The notes: generated by a model not told the origin, from the sequence alone. A stretch of 16,511 nucleotides of DNA from JAGOTN01 sp964538345 (GCA_964538345.1 CAZIFF010000016.1:1-16511), one strand, 5' to 3'. Shown: positions 1 through 5,194, numbered from the stretch's first letter. A program made the numbers and translations.

Positions 1-495
1 AAGACTTTTAACAGAAACATTATTTTTAACTCTGTCTGGAAAATATTCATTTTCCATAAAATCTCCAAACACATCGTATGCTTTATCATAATCAGTTATG
101 GCGTAGATAACTTTTTCATTATTATCTCTCCAGCTATCGCTATACAAATTTTTTACACCTTCAACACCATCAAAATACTTAACCTCTGAGTGAAGTGTTT
201 GAGCTGTTTCCTTATGACTTTTTAACCAAGATTTCAATTCATCTGTTTGATTGGTTAATCTAGAAATTTGTCTCTTTGCCCAGGATTCATATTCTTGTGG
301 TGATATTGCTTCAAAAAGAGCACCTGACTCCGTAGTGGTTCTAGTAATCAAACCTTTAGACTCGAGTTCAGAAACCGTATGATATAGGGCTGTTCTATTT
401 ATAAGTGTCTCTTTTGCGATATTACCAATCGATGATTTACCTAATTTATATAAAGCTCCAAAAACTCGTTTTTCTTTGTCAGAAATTATTTCCAT
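1..495 (-). CDS. TrmB-family transcriptional regulator, partial (C-terminus outside window)
   Basis: The minus strand is open from an ATG at 495 to the window edge, giving 165 visible residues. The protein begins MEIISDKEKRVFGALYKLG and continues with a winged helix-turn-helix of the MarR/TrmB type (about residues 1-65; recognition-helix region NRTALYHTVSELESKGLI). A helical, probably coiled-coil linker follows (about 75-105), then the start of the effector domain (YFDGVEGVKNLYSD, about 112-125), which is typical of TrmB-like regulators. Family members usually run about 230-260 residues, so a third or more is missing. The start is supported by a -10 box 8 nt upstream, which implies an almost leaderless mRNA. 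A 12-bp inverted repeat over the promoter suggests self-regulation and control of the divergent gene. Family is confident; the effector is unknown. Confidence 0.85.
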   Translation of the reverse strand, partial: MEIISDKEKRVFGALYKLGKSSIGNIAKETLINRTALYHTVSELESKGLITRTTTESGALFEAISPQEYESWAKRQISRLTNQTDELKSWLKSHKETAQTLHSEVKYFDGVEGVKNLYSDSWRDNNEKVIYAITDYDKAYDVFGDFMENEYFPDRVKNNVSVKSL

Positions 496-503
496 ATTGT
501 TTT

Positions 504-531
504 ATATTAGCAAGTTGTCAAAATGTGTCAA
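504..531 (-). promoter_or_regulatory. Promoter of the partial TrmB-family gene
   Basis: On the minus strand a perfect -35 TTGACA (526-531) is separated by 16 nt from a -10 TAATAT (504-509). Only 8 nt lie between the -10 and the ATG at 495, so transcription should begin at or within a few bases of the start codon. The -35 lies in the spacer between the arms of the 511-546 inverted repeat, so a bound repressor would cover it. Confidence 0.7.
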
Positions 532-546
532 CACTTTGACAACTTG
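511..546. promoter_or_regulatory. Inverted-repeat operator between divergent promoters
   Basis: CAAGTTGTCAAA (511-522) and TTTGACAACTTG (535-546) are perfect reverse complements separated by 12 nt. The spacer carries a further TGTCAA (526-531), so the core motif TGTCAA/TTGACA occurs three times about 10 nt apart, close to one helical turn. The element overlaps the -35 boxes of both divergent promoters. The regulator encoded at 1-495 is the obvious candidate to bind it; that is an inference from position and symmetry. Confidence 0.7.
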
Positions 547-564
547 TGATTAACTCAATATATT
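536..564 (+). promoter_or_regulatory. Promoter of the 608-1096 gene
   Basis: TTGACA (536-541), 17 nt spacer, TATATT (559-564): a near-consensus housekeeping promoter. Its -35 lies inside the right arm of the operator. The predicted start near 571 gives a leader of about 37 nt, without a clear Shine-Dalgarno sequence. Confidence 0.7.
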
Positions 565-607
565 AGTCAACAAATCCCTACAAATTAAACAGAACATTAA
601 AATCGAC

Positions 608-1096
608 ATGCAAATCCAAATTGAACTCACTGTATTAGATTCACATTACTTAAAAGCATTCGATGGTTTTCCATTAATCTATTTCGCCAATGAAGGATCA
701 ATCATGGATGATGGAAAAGTTATCACAACTCCCAAACCCCCTCTTTTGCAAAGGACTCAGTCTGTGAACGTTAACTTCTTTATACAAAAAGATTACATTC
801 ATAACGAAACAGCCTTTGTACACATTCATGAGCTTGGACAAAAGCCATCAACACTTGAAATGCTAATTTCTGCTATTCCGATAATACAAGGTAATCAAGA
901 AATGATTTCACTTGAAGGTGAAAAAGCAAAAGTAGTATGCGCACTGGGTACATACGCAATTCATCCTGAAAAAGGATTACAAACTTTCGCTTGGAAACCA
1001 GAAACGGATGAAATTGATTTGATTAGTGTGATGACGCACTGGTCTAACCCTTGGAATTCTAGAGAAATTTGTTATCTCACCTTTCCGAAAGGATAA
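608..1096 (+). CDS. Conserved-looking hypothetical protein, 162 aa
   Basis: I do not recognise this protein. It is soluble by composition, with no signal peptide or membrane segment. It looks like a mixed alpha/beta fold, with aromatic and proline-rich stretches (SNPWNSREICYLTFP near the C-terminus) and a HIHELG segment near residue 72. The gene has a strong promoter of its own and a rho-independent terminator 14 nt after the stop, so it is monocistronic. It is transcribed divergently from the TrmB-family gene, and the shared operator suggests it is a target of that regulator. The start at 608 is the first ATG after the promoter; I see no ribosome binding site. Confidence 0.7.
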   Translation: MQIQIELTVLDSHYLKAFDGFPLIYFANEGSIMDDGKVITTPKPPLLQRTQSVNVNFFIQKDYIHNETAFVHIHELGQKPSTLEMLISAIPIIQGNQEMISLEGEKAKVVCALGTYAIHPEKGLQTFAWKPETDEIDLISVMTHWSNPWNSREICYLTFPKG

Positions 1097-1109
1097 ATGT
1101 TCGGAACTG

Positions 1110-1143
1110 GCGTCAGGAGAAATCCTGCGCCTTTTTTCTTTTA
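1110..1143 (+). terminator. Rho-independent terminator after 608-1096
   Basis: Stem GGCG (1110-1113) plus CAGGA (1115-1119) pairs with TCCTG (1124-1128) plus CGCC (1129-1132), with one bulged T and a 4-nt loop. It is followed by T6-C-T4. This T-tract form recurs after other small plus-strand genes in the window. Confidence 0.85.
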
Positions 1144-1210
1144 TACACAGGTGATAACTTCGTTCACTAATCTTCACTTTCTATAGTGATTCTATTACTA
1201 CTCTGTGTAT
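1143..1210. other. Structured intergenic element with 8-bp terminal inverted repeats
   Basis: ATACACAG (1143-1150) is a perfect reverse complement of CTGTGTAT (1203-1210). Inside lie two short hairpins, GTGA/TCAC (1151-1154 with 1164-1167) and TCACT/AGTGA (1174-1178 with 1185-1189). RNA from either strand could therefore fold as a three-way junction of about 68 nt. It is not a tRNA, because no T-loop or anticodon arm can be placed. It could be a small RNA, a degraded element or chance. Confidence 0.3.
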
Positions 1211-1232
1211 CTTTGAAATACCAACTTCCCTG

Positions 1233-1334
1233 CTAAATATAGCTATTTTTAGCATTCTCCAACACTTGTATTACCTCCCTTTTCTCAAACACCCACTGTT
1301 CTAGTTGGTTCCAAGTTTTTGCGTCTATGTCCAC
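1233..1334 (-). CDS. Small ORF (33 aa) of the WNQLE pair, downstream of the CDPS gene
   Basis: Read from a GTG at 1334 (GTG and TTG also lie in frame at 1337 and 1340), the minus strand encodes VDIDAKTWNQLEQWVFEK and ends at TAG 1233-1235. It matches the small ORF at 2844-2966 in the pattern VDIDxxxWNQLExWVFExxExI. The nucleotide match stops near where the shared pattern stops, which favours a real or recently real peptide over random DNA. It is co-directional with the cyclodipeptide synthase gene, 66 nt beyond its stop, and a hairpin (1339-1368) overlaps the possible starts. It could be a small protein, a gene remnant or a duplicated peptide. Function unknown. Confidence 0.4.
   Translation of the reverse strand: MDIDAKTWNQLEQWVFEKREVIQVLENAKNSYI
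1284..1334. repeat. Direct repeat, copy 1 (pair with 2886-2936)
   Basis: Fifty-one bases align without gaps to 2886-2936 with about 41 identities. Both copies have the same orientation and bracket the cyclodipeptide synthase fusion gene. The conserved core translates on the minus strand to the WNQLE peptide described at 1233-1334. Confidence 0.75.
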
Positions 1335-1396
1335 CACCAAAAATACCACCCAACAAGGCGGTATTTTTTGTTATAGATAGCGGGAGTTGGAACCAA
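1305..1396. terminator. Nested hairpin after the CDPS gene, possible terminator
   Basis: An inner stem AAAAATACC (1339-1347) pairs with GGTATTTTT (1360-1368), with a U-rich 3' arm on either strand. An outer perfect 10-bp inverted repeat, TTGGTTCCAA (1305-1314) with TTGGAACCAA (1387-1396), encloses it. On the minus strand it begins just after the stop of the CDPS fusion gene and covers the possible starts of the downstream small ORF. It could end transcription from one or both sides, or gate expression of that ORF. Confidence 0.5.
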
Positions 1397-1400
1397 ATCA

Positions 1401-2780
1401 TTATTCAAGAATAAATAAAGATTTGTCTGAGATATATTTATCAAATAATTCTTTCAAGTATCCGTTGGATTTTAGCCTATCTATCTCTTTGTCAAAAAAA
1501 TCACTCAACTCATTATCCTCTTTACGAAAAATATAACTATTATCATAAACTCTGACAGGCTCTTCAGAGGCTTTTCTTACTTTTTGTTCTGAATTTTCAT
1601 TAAAAATACGAACAGTATTAGATTCCGCAAAAGTAATGTCTGCACGACCATCGACAACAGTTTGTAAAAGGTCTGTTGTGCCAGAAAGTTGCTCAACAAA
1701 AACCTCTTCTTTATTTTGATAATCCTTAGCAATAGAATGTGAAATATCATTTTCTTTTACAGCGATACGAACAATATCTTTCTTTTCATTATCTTTCCCC
1801 CACGAAAATACCTCACTTTTATATAAGGGTTGTGAAAATAATGCAAACTCTCTCCTTTCTTCAGTCGGCCACACAGTACTAGCAAAAACATCAAAGTGCC
1901 TGTTCTCCAAGGATGATAAAATTGCTCCATACCCAACCTCTTCTGTCCAAACAATCCTAAAATTATTATCAGTAGCAATTTTTTCTAACAAGTCATGAAA
2001 AATACCAACCTTCACTCCATCTTGAATCATAAAAGCGGGGTCGTACTCAGTGTATCCAGCATAAATAAGTCCTGTCCTTTTAATTCTCTGTAAAGCACTT
2101 TCCGATTCGTCCAACTCAATATCTTGAATCAGTGGAATAAACATTTCATCAGGATGTTCAAGTAGTTTAAATCCAAGATGACTTTTACGTTCTTTTCCAT
2201 CAAATACACCAGCTAAGTAGTTCTCATAAACAGGCCAATTGTTGTGATACACATAGGTAACATGTTCTTTACCCAAATACTTTGGAGCAAACTCCAAGAA
2301 AGCAAACTCTGAAAGTAAATAATGAACTGCTGTTTTTACAGCAGAATCCATATCTTCAATTTGTTTACGAGAAAACTCCAAGACTAATTGAGTTGTCTTG
2401 TTACAGGTATCTTGAAACTGCTTATTTGATTCATACAGATTCTTAACTTCCTCATATTTAGCCTGATATTCAATGTTTGACTCAACATCTTTCCCCCAAT
2501 CAATAATTTTAACCCTATTCTCATCAATACCATTATCCTTCATTACTCGAATCACTCGGTTTTTTAGTTGATTACTATTACGAATAGCCTTATCGGTTCT
2601 TGCTCTATTTGCTGGGTACCCAAGAGCTATGTATGTAGAAATTGCTGGTATATCAGCGACCATAATAGCCACCTGGTCATAGTCAGAAAGAATATACTTA
2701 AGTAAAAATTCAATTTTATCTTCCGTAAAATAACTATTTCCAGGACTCATTCCAATAATTGGGTAAGTTTTATTATTCAC
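1401..2780 (-). CDS. Cyclodipeptide synthase fused to a family-3 solute-binding domain, 459 aa
   Basis: The N-terminal part (about 1-235) matches tRNA-dependent cyclodipeptide synthases (CDPS), which join two aminoacyl-tRNAs into a diketopiperazine. The signature GMSPGNSYF (10-18) places the nucleophilic serine at S12 (Ser37 in AlbC) with N15 at the N40 position. YLLSE (154-158) supplies the catalytic tyrosine and glutamate (Tyr178/Glu182), and VYHNN gives Y178-H179 at positions 202-203. The C-terminal part (about 238-459) is an SBP_bac_3 fold: GYTEYDPAFMIQDG, FDVFASTVWPTEERREFALF with the ligand-type arginine, SGTTD, GRADITFAES, and the usual terminal helix. There is no signal peptide, so the binding domain should be cytoplasmic. 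The start is GTG; an in-frame stop nine codons upstream (2808-2810) limits any extension. A single product of this architecture is unusual. Both domain families are confident; their joint role is inference. Confidence 0.88.
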   Translation of the reverse strand: MNNKTYPIIGMSPGNSYFTEDKIEFLLKYILSDYDQVAIMVADIPAISTYIALGYPANRARTDKAIRNSNQLKNRVIRVMKDNGIDENRVKIIDWGKDVESNIEYQAKYEEVKNLYESNKQFQDTCNKTTQLVLEFSRKQIEDMDSAVKTAVHYLLSEFAFLEFAPKYLGKEHVTYVYHNNWPVYENYLAGVFDGKERKSHLGFKLLEHPDEMFIPLIQDIELDESESALQRIKRTGLIYAGYTEYDPAFMIQDGVKVGIFHDLLEKIATDNNFRIVWTEEVGYGAILSSLENRHFDVFASTVWPTEERREFALFSQPLYKSEVFSWGKDNEKKDIVRIAVKENDISHSIAKDYQNKEEVFVEQLSGTTDLLQTVVDGRADITFAESNTVRIFNENSEQKVRKASEEPVRVYDNSYIFRKEDNELSDFFDKEIDRLKSNGYLKELFDKYISDKSLFILE

Positions 2781-2792
2781 AAATAAAATCTT

Positions 2793-2798
2793 ATCATA
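2793..2798 (-). promoter_or_regulatory. Possible -10 box for the CDPS fusion gene
   Basis: TATGAT on the minus strand lies 12 nt before the GTG start. No convincing -35 is seen. The imperfect inverted repeat GTTG-N6-CAAC just upstream (2801-2815) could be an operator. If used, the leader would be only about 5 nt, in line with other starts in the window. Confidence 0.35.
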
Positions 2799-2843
2799 CT
2801 GGTTGTATTACCAACATGTGTTAAATAAAAAATCCCTAACTCT

Positions 2844-2966
2844 CTATCTAGACCTTATTTGCTGTTCATATATAAACTCACTCACCTCAAACACCCAAGT
2901 TTCTAGTTGATTCCAAAAAATTTGGTCTATGTCCACATAAAATTTGACATTAATTATGAAAAACAT
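2844..2966 (-). CDS. Small ORF (40 aa) of the WNQLE pair, upstream of the CDPS gene
   Basis: The ATG at 2966 opens a 40-codon frame that ends with TAG at 2844-2846. Its core is VDIDQIFWNQLETWVFE (residues 11-27), with an alternative GTG start at 2936. It shares VDIDxxxWNQLExWVFE with the small ORF at 1233-1334. It lies 63 nt upstream of the cyclodipeptide synthase gene on the same strand, so the order is small ORF, CDPS fusion, small ORF. The coding strand overlaps the plus-strand promoter of the 3010 gene. No clear ribosome site is seen. It could be a small protein or a remnant of a duplicated gene. Confidence 0.4.
   Translation of the reverse strand: MFFIINVKFYVDIDQIFWNQLETWVFEVSEFIYEQQIRSR
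2886..2936. repeat. Direct repeat, copy 2 (pair with 1284-1334)
   Basis: Same orientation as copy 1 with about 80 percent identity over 51 bases and no gaps. Differences cluster at codons that vary between the two encoded peptides. Together the copies flank the cyclodipeptide synthase fusion gene. Confidence 0.75.
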
Positions 2967-2972
2967 TATCGT
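2944..2972 (+). promoter_or_regulatory. Promoter of the 3010-3306 gene
   Basis: TTGACA (2944-2949), 17 nt, TATCGT (2967-2972). The -35 is consensus and the -10 is moderate. The expected leader is about 30 nt. It lies antisense within the upstream WNQLE small ORF. Confidence 0.5.
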
Positions 2973-3009
2973 CAAAAAGAATCTCAACCCACATCAGTGA
3001 AAGACCTTT

Positions 3010-3306
3010 ATGAAAAAACTAGTTGGAAAAAGATTAACAGTAAACCCAGACCAAAAAGCTGGACTTGCCCTATTGGCGACATTCACTCTCGGTGGCCCTG
3101 CACCTACAAGTATAATATTTAAAGTGTTTTGTAATGCTTGTAAAAGTAAAGCCACCATCACCCTAACAGAAGATGTCCCAACAGGCGATATCTGGCTGGA
3201 AGGTCCAGACAAGTGCGAGGGGTGCGGACATCAGTTTACAGACCCAGACGCAACCTATTCAATGCTAAGTCAAAAACAAATCGAAGATTACTTTGGACCA
3301 TTCTAA
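3010..3306 (+). CDS. Small zinc-ribbon-like hypothetical protein, 98 aa
   Basis: The protein has two CxxC pairs, CNAC (41-44) and CEGC (69-72), about 25 residues apart with intervening beta-type sequence (ATITLTEDVPTGDIWLEG). This is the layout of a rubredoxin-like zinc ribbon that could bind nucleic acid or protein. The N-terminus is basic and the C-terminus ends QKQIEDYFGPF. It has its own promoter and a terminator about 20 nt after the stop. No specific family is recognised, and zinc binding is inferred from cysteine spacing only. There is no clear Shine-Dalgarno sequence; the start chosen is the first ATG in frame after the promoter. Confidence 0.7.
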   Translation: MKKLVGKRLTVNPDQKAGLALLATFTLGGPAPTSIIFKVFCNACKSKATITLTEDVPTGDIWLEGPDKCEGCGHQFTDPDATYSMLSQKQIEDYFGPF

Positions 3307-3326
3307 CAGCTTACCAAGCCTCTCAC

Positions 3327-3371
3327 AAAAAGTCCCTCCAAGGGCTAAAATTGTAGGGGTTTTTTCTTTTT
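3327..3371. terminator. Terminator between convergent genes, likely bidirectional
   Basis: AAAAA (3327-3331) and CCCT (3334-3337) pair with AGGG (3355-3358) and TTTTT (3360-3364), followed by C-T5 on the plus strand. The reverse strand also ends in a T5 run. It can therefore serve the 3010-3306 gene and the UbiA-like gene facing it. Confidence 0.65.
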
Positions 3372-3385
3372 AATCTTATACAGAA

Positions 3386-4003
3386 TTATCTTTTAGTAAT
3401 GTTATAGGTCAATATTTGGATAATAACCACAGTAAATAAAGTTATTATAGATAGATTTAAGAAATAACTCCAAACAATAGTCGTTGTTATAGTCCCAATT
3501 AGATGTACATATTTCAGTCCGTATTTCAAACCAAAAAGAATAGGAATAGTTTTCATTCCCTCTTTTAAATCTTTTTTTACATCTCTAAAATCTCCTAGTA
3601 CATTTCTTAGAAAAAATAGACCAAGAGAAAGAATAGAAACAATGTGTGTTGGACTAAGTAAAAATGCACTTATTGAATAGTGTTGCAAACCCCTAAACAC
3701 AGGGCTTAATGTTGCAAAATAACTTTTATCTTTTTGAGCATACAAATATCCAAAAATTAAAAATAATAAGACTGGAATATAATTTTGTGAAAATAAAATA
3801 CCCAAAAATGAGGGGAGCGCCCAAAAAATCCAATGAAATGATTCTCTGTATGAATGTTTGTGCTTATATTCAAGAAAAAATAAAAATCCTATATGAGCCA
3901 ATATGAAACCAATTGTCTGAATAAGTGTCAGTTTAAATATTAGAAGAAAAAGTATCAAATCTAAAAGCGAGTATATTCTTAGTGTCCCAACAAAGTCTCT
4001 CAT
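3386..4003 (-). CDS. UbiA-family prenyltransferase-like membrane protein, 205 aa
   Basis: This is a very hydrophobic protein with about six membrane segments. Residues 133-158 carry RNVLGDFRDVKKDLKEG followed by MKTIPILFG, the second Asp-rich motif of UbiA-type enzymes (DxxDxxxDxxxGxxTxPxxxG; D138, D141, D145). UbiA enzymes transfer prenyl groups in quinone, lipid or polyprenyl pathways. The first motif (NDxxDxxxD) is absent: the matching stretch reads EYKHKHSYRESFHW (about 45-58). The protein is about 80-90 residues shorter than a typical UbiA. It may have altered substrates or be non-catalytic. The start is supported by an extended -10 just 8 nt upstream. It faces the zinc-ribbon gene across a shared terminator, and no pathway partners are nearby. 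Confidence 0.75.
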   Translation of the reverse strand: MRDFVGTLRIYSLLDLILFLLIFKLTLIQTIGFILAHIGFLFFLEYKHKHSYRESFHWIFWALPSFLGILFSQNYIPVLLFLIFGYLYAQKDKSYFATLSPVFRGLQHYSISAFLLSPTHIVSILSLGLFFLRNVLGDFRDVKKDLKEGMKTIPILFGLKYGLKYVHLIGTITTTIVWSYFLNLSIITLFTVVIIQILTYNITKR

Positions 4004-4011
4004 AAAAAAAT

Positions 4012-4040
4012 ATTATCACAATGATTCTTTTACTACCACA
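4012..4040 (-). promoter_or_regulatory. Extended -10 promoter of the UbiA-like gene
   Basis: On the minus strand the extended -10 TGTGATAAT has its hexamer GATAAT at 4012-4017, 8 nt before the ATG at 4003. A weak -35 (TGTGGT, 4035-4040) lies 17 nt upstream. The spacing predicts a leaderless transcript. Confidence 0.5.
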
Positions 4041-4070
4041 CAACCCCAGTTCTCTGTGGGTTTTTTCTTT
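4036..4070 (+). terminator. Orphan plus-strand terminator
   Basis: CCACA (4036-4040) pairs with TGTGG (4055-4059), or AACCC with GGGTT, followed by T6-C-T3. No plus-strand gene precedes it: the gene to its left is on the minus strand. It has the same T-tract as terminators of the small genes around it and may be the remnant tail of a lost or moved gene. It could also insulate the 4107 gene. Confidence 0.6.
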
Positions 4071-4097
4071 ACACTCTTCTTCATCACATGTTATACA
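4068..4097 (+). promoter_or_regulatory. Promoter of the 4107-4718 gene
   Basis: TTTACA (4068-4073) overlaps the tail of the preceding terminator. After 18 nt comes TATACA (4092-4097). The ATG at 4107 is 9 nt further on, so the mRNA should be almost leaderless. Confidence 0.5.
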
Positions 4098-4106
4098 TAA
4101 TAGTGA

Positions 4107-4718
4107 ATGGATGCTGAACAAATGCGGAGAATAATCCGCCAAAAGGAAATAGCGAAACAAGCATTGGTACGTGCACTTACTACACCTCCTGGGCAGATAC
4201 TTTTCGTAGAGTTTAAACCAGTAAGAAACTGGTCACAAATAATGCGAGAAGCGCGCGAAAAAATTCGAGCAAAAAGATGTGAAGGGTGGACTGACACTCC
4301 TACTCTCCAGGTCCTAAATAATCCAAATGGTGAGATTCAAACAGAGGAGGAGGATGAAGATGATGGTGACGAAGATTACCTTGCCGATGATAGAGACTTT
4401 TGGAGAGACTTTGCAGCAGAACGCTCGCTGCAAGAAAGACTCTTTGGTCAAATCAAAGGTTCGGTACAAACTCGAAATCAAAACTATCAATTCATCAACT
4501 CTCTTCCGAGTTTATCGTATGGAATCTTTAAGGGTGTAGTGCGATCACACGCACGGACACTATGTCCAACAAAGAGGAAGCACGACCAATGGTTTGAACC
4601 AATGATGAAAAGCAGGAGGGGTTTCACAAGACTCCCCTTCTCAATCATCATGTCGACGAATGGCGAGTCACTCGCTACGCTCAAGGGCTTGCGTAAAAAA
4701 GTACCTAAGAAACCATAG
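4107..4718 (+). CDS. Hypothetical protein with strongly acidic centre, 203 aa
   Basis: No family recognised. The first 75 residues are basic and helical (RRIIRQKEIAKQALVRAL, MREAREKIRAKR). Residues 79-96 form an acidic run (EEEDEDDGDEDYLADDRD), and the C-terminal half returns to basic (KSRRGF, ending KGLRKKVPKKP). This alternation of charge suggests a nucleic-acid or ribosome partner, but that is only inference. Cysteines are few and there is no membrane segment. The gene is monocistronic, with its own promoter and a GC-rich hairpin whose first base belongs to the stop codon. G+C appears higher than in neighbouring genes, a possible sign of different origin. Confidence 0.65.
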   Translation: MDAEQMRRIIRQKEIAKQALVRALTTPPGQILFVEFKPVRNWSQIMREAREKIRAKRCEGWTDTPTLQVLNNPNGEIQTEEEDEDDGDEDYLADDRDFWRDFAAERSLQERLFGQIKGSVQTRNQNYQFINSLPSLSYGIFKGVVRSHARTLCPTKRKHDQWFEPMMKSRRGFTRLPFSIIMSTNGESLATLKGLRKKVPKKP

Positions 4719-4740
4719 CCGCCGCAGTTCCTGCGGCGGC
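4718..4740 (+). terminator. Perfect GC-rich hairpin at the stop of 4107-4718
   Basis: GCCGCCGCAG (4718-4727) pairs perfectly with CTGCGGCGGC (4731-4740) across a 3-nt loop. The first base is the G of the TAG stop. No T-run follows, so it may pause or terminate without a U-tract, protect the mRNA 3' end, or act differently from the other terminators here. Confidence 0.6.
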
Positions 4741-4773
4741 TTCACCTTTATTCAACAGCACATTTATTTTCTT

Positions 4774-4803
4774 TTGACGTAAACCAAGCAATATGCGAAT
4801 ATT
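4774..4803 (+). promoter_or_regulatory. Possible promoter of the 4834-5142 gene
   Basis: TTGACG (4774-4779), 18 nt, AATATT (4798-4803). A second TTGACA at 4807-4812 has no -10 placed to give a leadered transcript. The leader would be about 25 nt with no Shine-Dalgarno sequence. Confidence 0.35.
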
Positions 4804-4833
4804 GTTTTGACAGAAATTGCACACTAACAGAAT

Positions 4834-5142
4834 ATGGTACAAACATTTAACGAACTTCTAGAAGCAATAGGACAAAGCGCTCCAAATGCTGATTACATGC
4901 AAGGTGATGTAGTCCGAATCCAAATCTGGAGAAGAAGAACAGTCGTTGGCACGCCATACGAATGCCGTGAAGTCGAAGTGGATATTTCCGTAGAAACAAC
5001 CACCTTCCCAGACGTAGAGCCGTTAAGACACTTTCTTGGAGAGCTTTTGTCGGACGGGGCTATGTTCGTCACAAAAACTGGCAACGTTGCTAATCCGACC
5101 ACACTTCAATGGAGCATCGAAGACCCAACTTACCCAACTTAA
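4834..5142 (+). CDS. Hypothetical protein, 102 aa
   Basis: No family recognised. A short N-terminal helix (TFNELLEAIGQSAP) is followed by beta-rich sequence with basic and acidic strands alternating (VVRIQIWRRRTVVG, EVEVDISVETTTF) and a helix PLRHFLGELLSDG near residues 63-75. It has no cysteine cluster beyond a single C and no signal peptide or membrane segment. The gene stands alone between two terminators, like the other small plus-strand genes here. Coding is supported by its length and the absence of a competing frame; function unknown. Confidence 0.6.
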   Translation: MVQTFNELLEAIGQSAPNADYMQGDVVRIQIWRRRTVVGTPYECREVEVDISVETTTFPDVEPLRHFLGELLSDGAMFVTKTGNVANPTTLQWSIEDPTYPT

Positions 5143-5187
5143 CCCCACTTATACCAAACAACTTTGGAGACGTGGGTTTTTTCTTTT
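5141..5187 (+). terminator. Rho-independent terminator after 4834-5142
   Basis: An outer stem CCCAC (5144-5148) with GTGGG (5172-5176) encloses an inner CCAAA/TTTGG hairpin. It ends in T6-C-T4 and begins directly at the stop codon. Confidence 0.75.
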
Positions 5188-5194
5188 AAAAAAG

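Noticed and set aside
977..1177. A minus-strand frame across the terminator at 1110-1143
   Set aside because: It reads through a clear terminator hairpin and the end of the 608 gene, and it lacks start signals.
1143..1210. A possible tRNA from the 8-bp terminal repeat
   Set aside because: No T-loop consensus, anticodon stem or CCA-proximal spacing can be placed.
1339..1368. GGGTGGTA on the minus strand, like the T-box antiterminator motif
   Set aside because: The rest of the T-box core is missing and no aminoacyl-tRNA synthetase or amino-acid gene lies downstream. The bases are explained by the hairpin.
2907..3122. A 71-codon plus-strand frame overlapping the zinc-ribbon gene
   Set aside because: It runs in another frame across the well-supported 3010-3306 gene and its composition is unlike a folded protein.
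4107..4718. A frameshifted fusion, because of the abrupt change from basic to acidic to basic
   Set aside because: The frame is open throughout, no neighbouring frame continues a recognisable domain, and the end coincides exactly with the hairpin.
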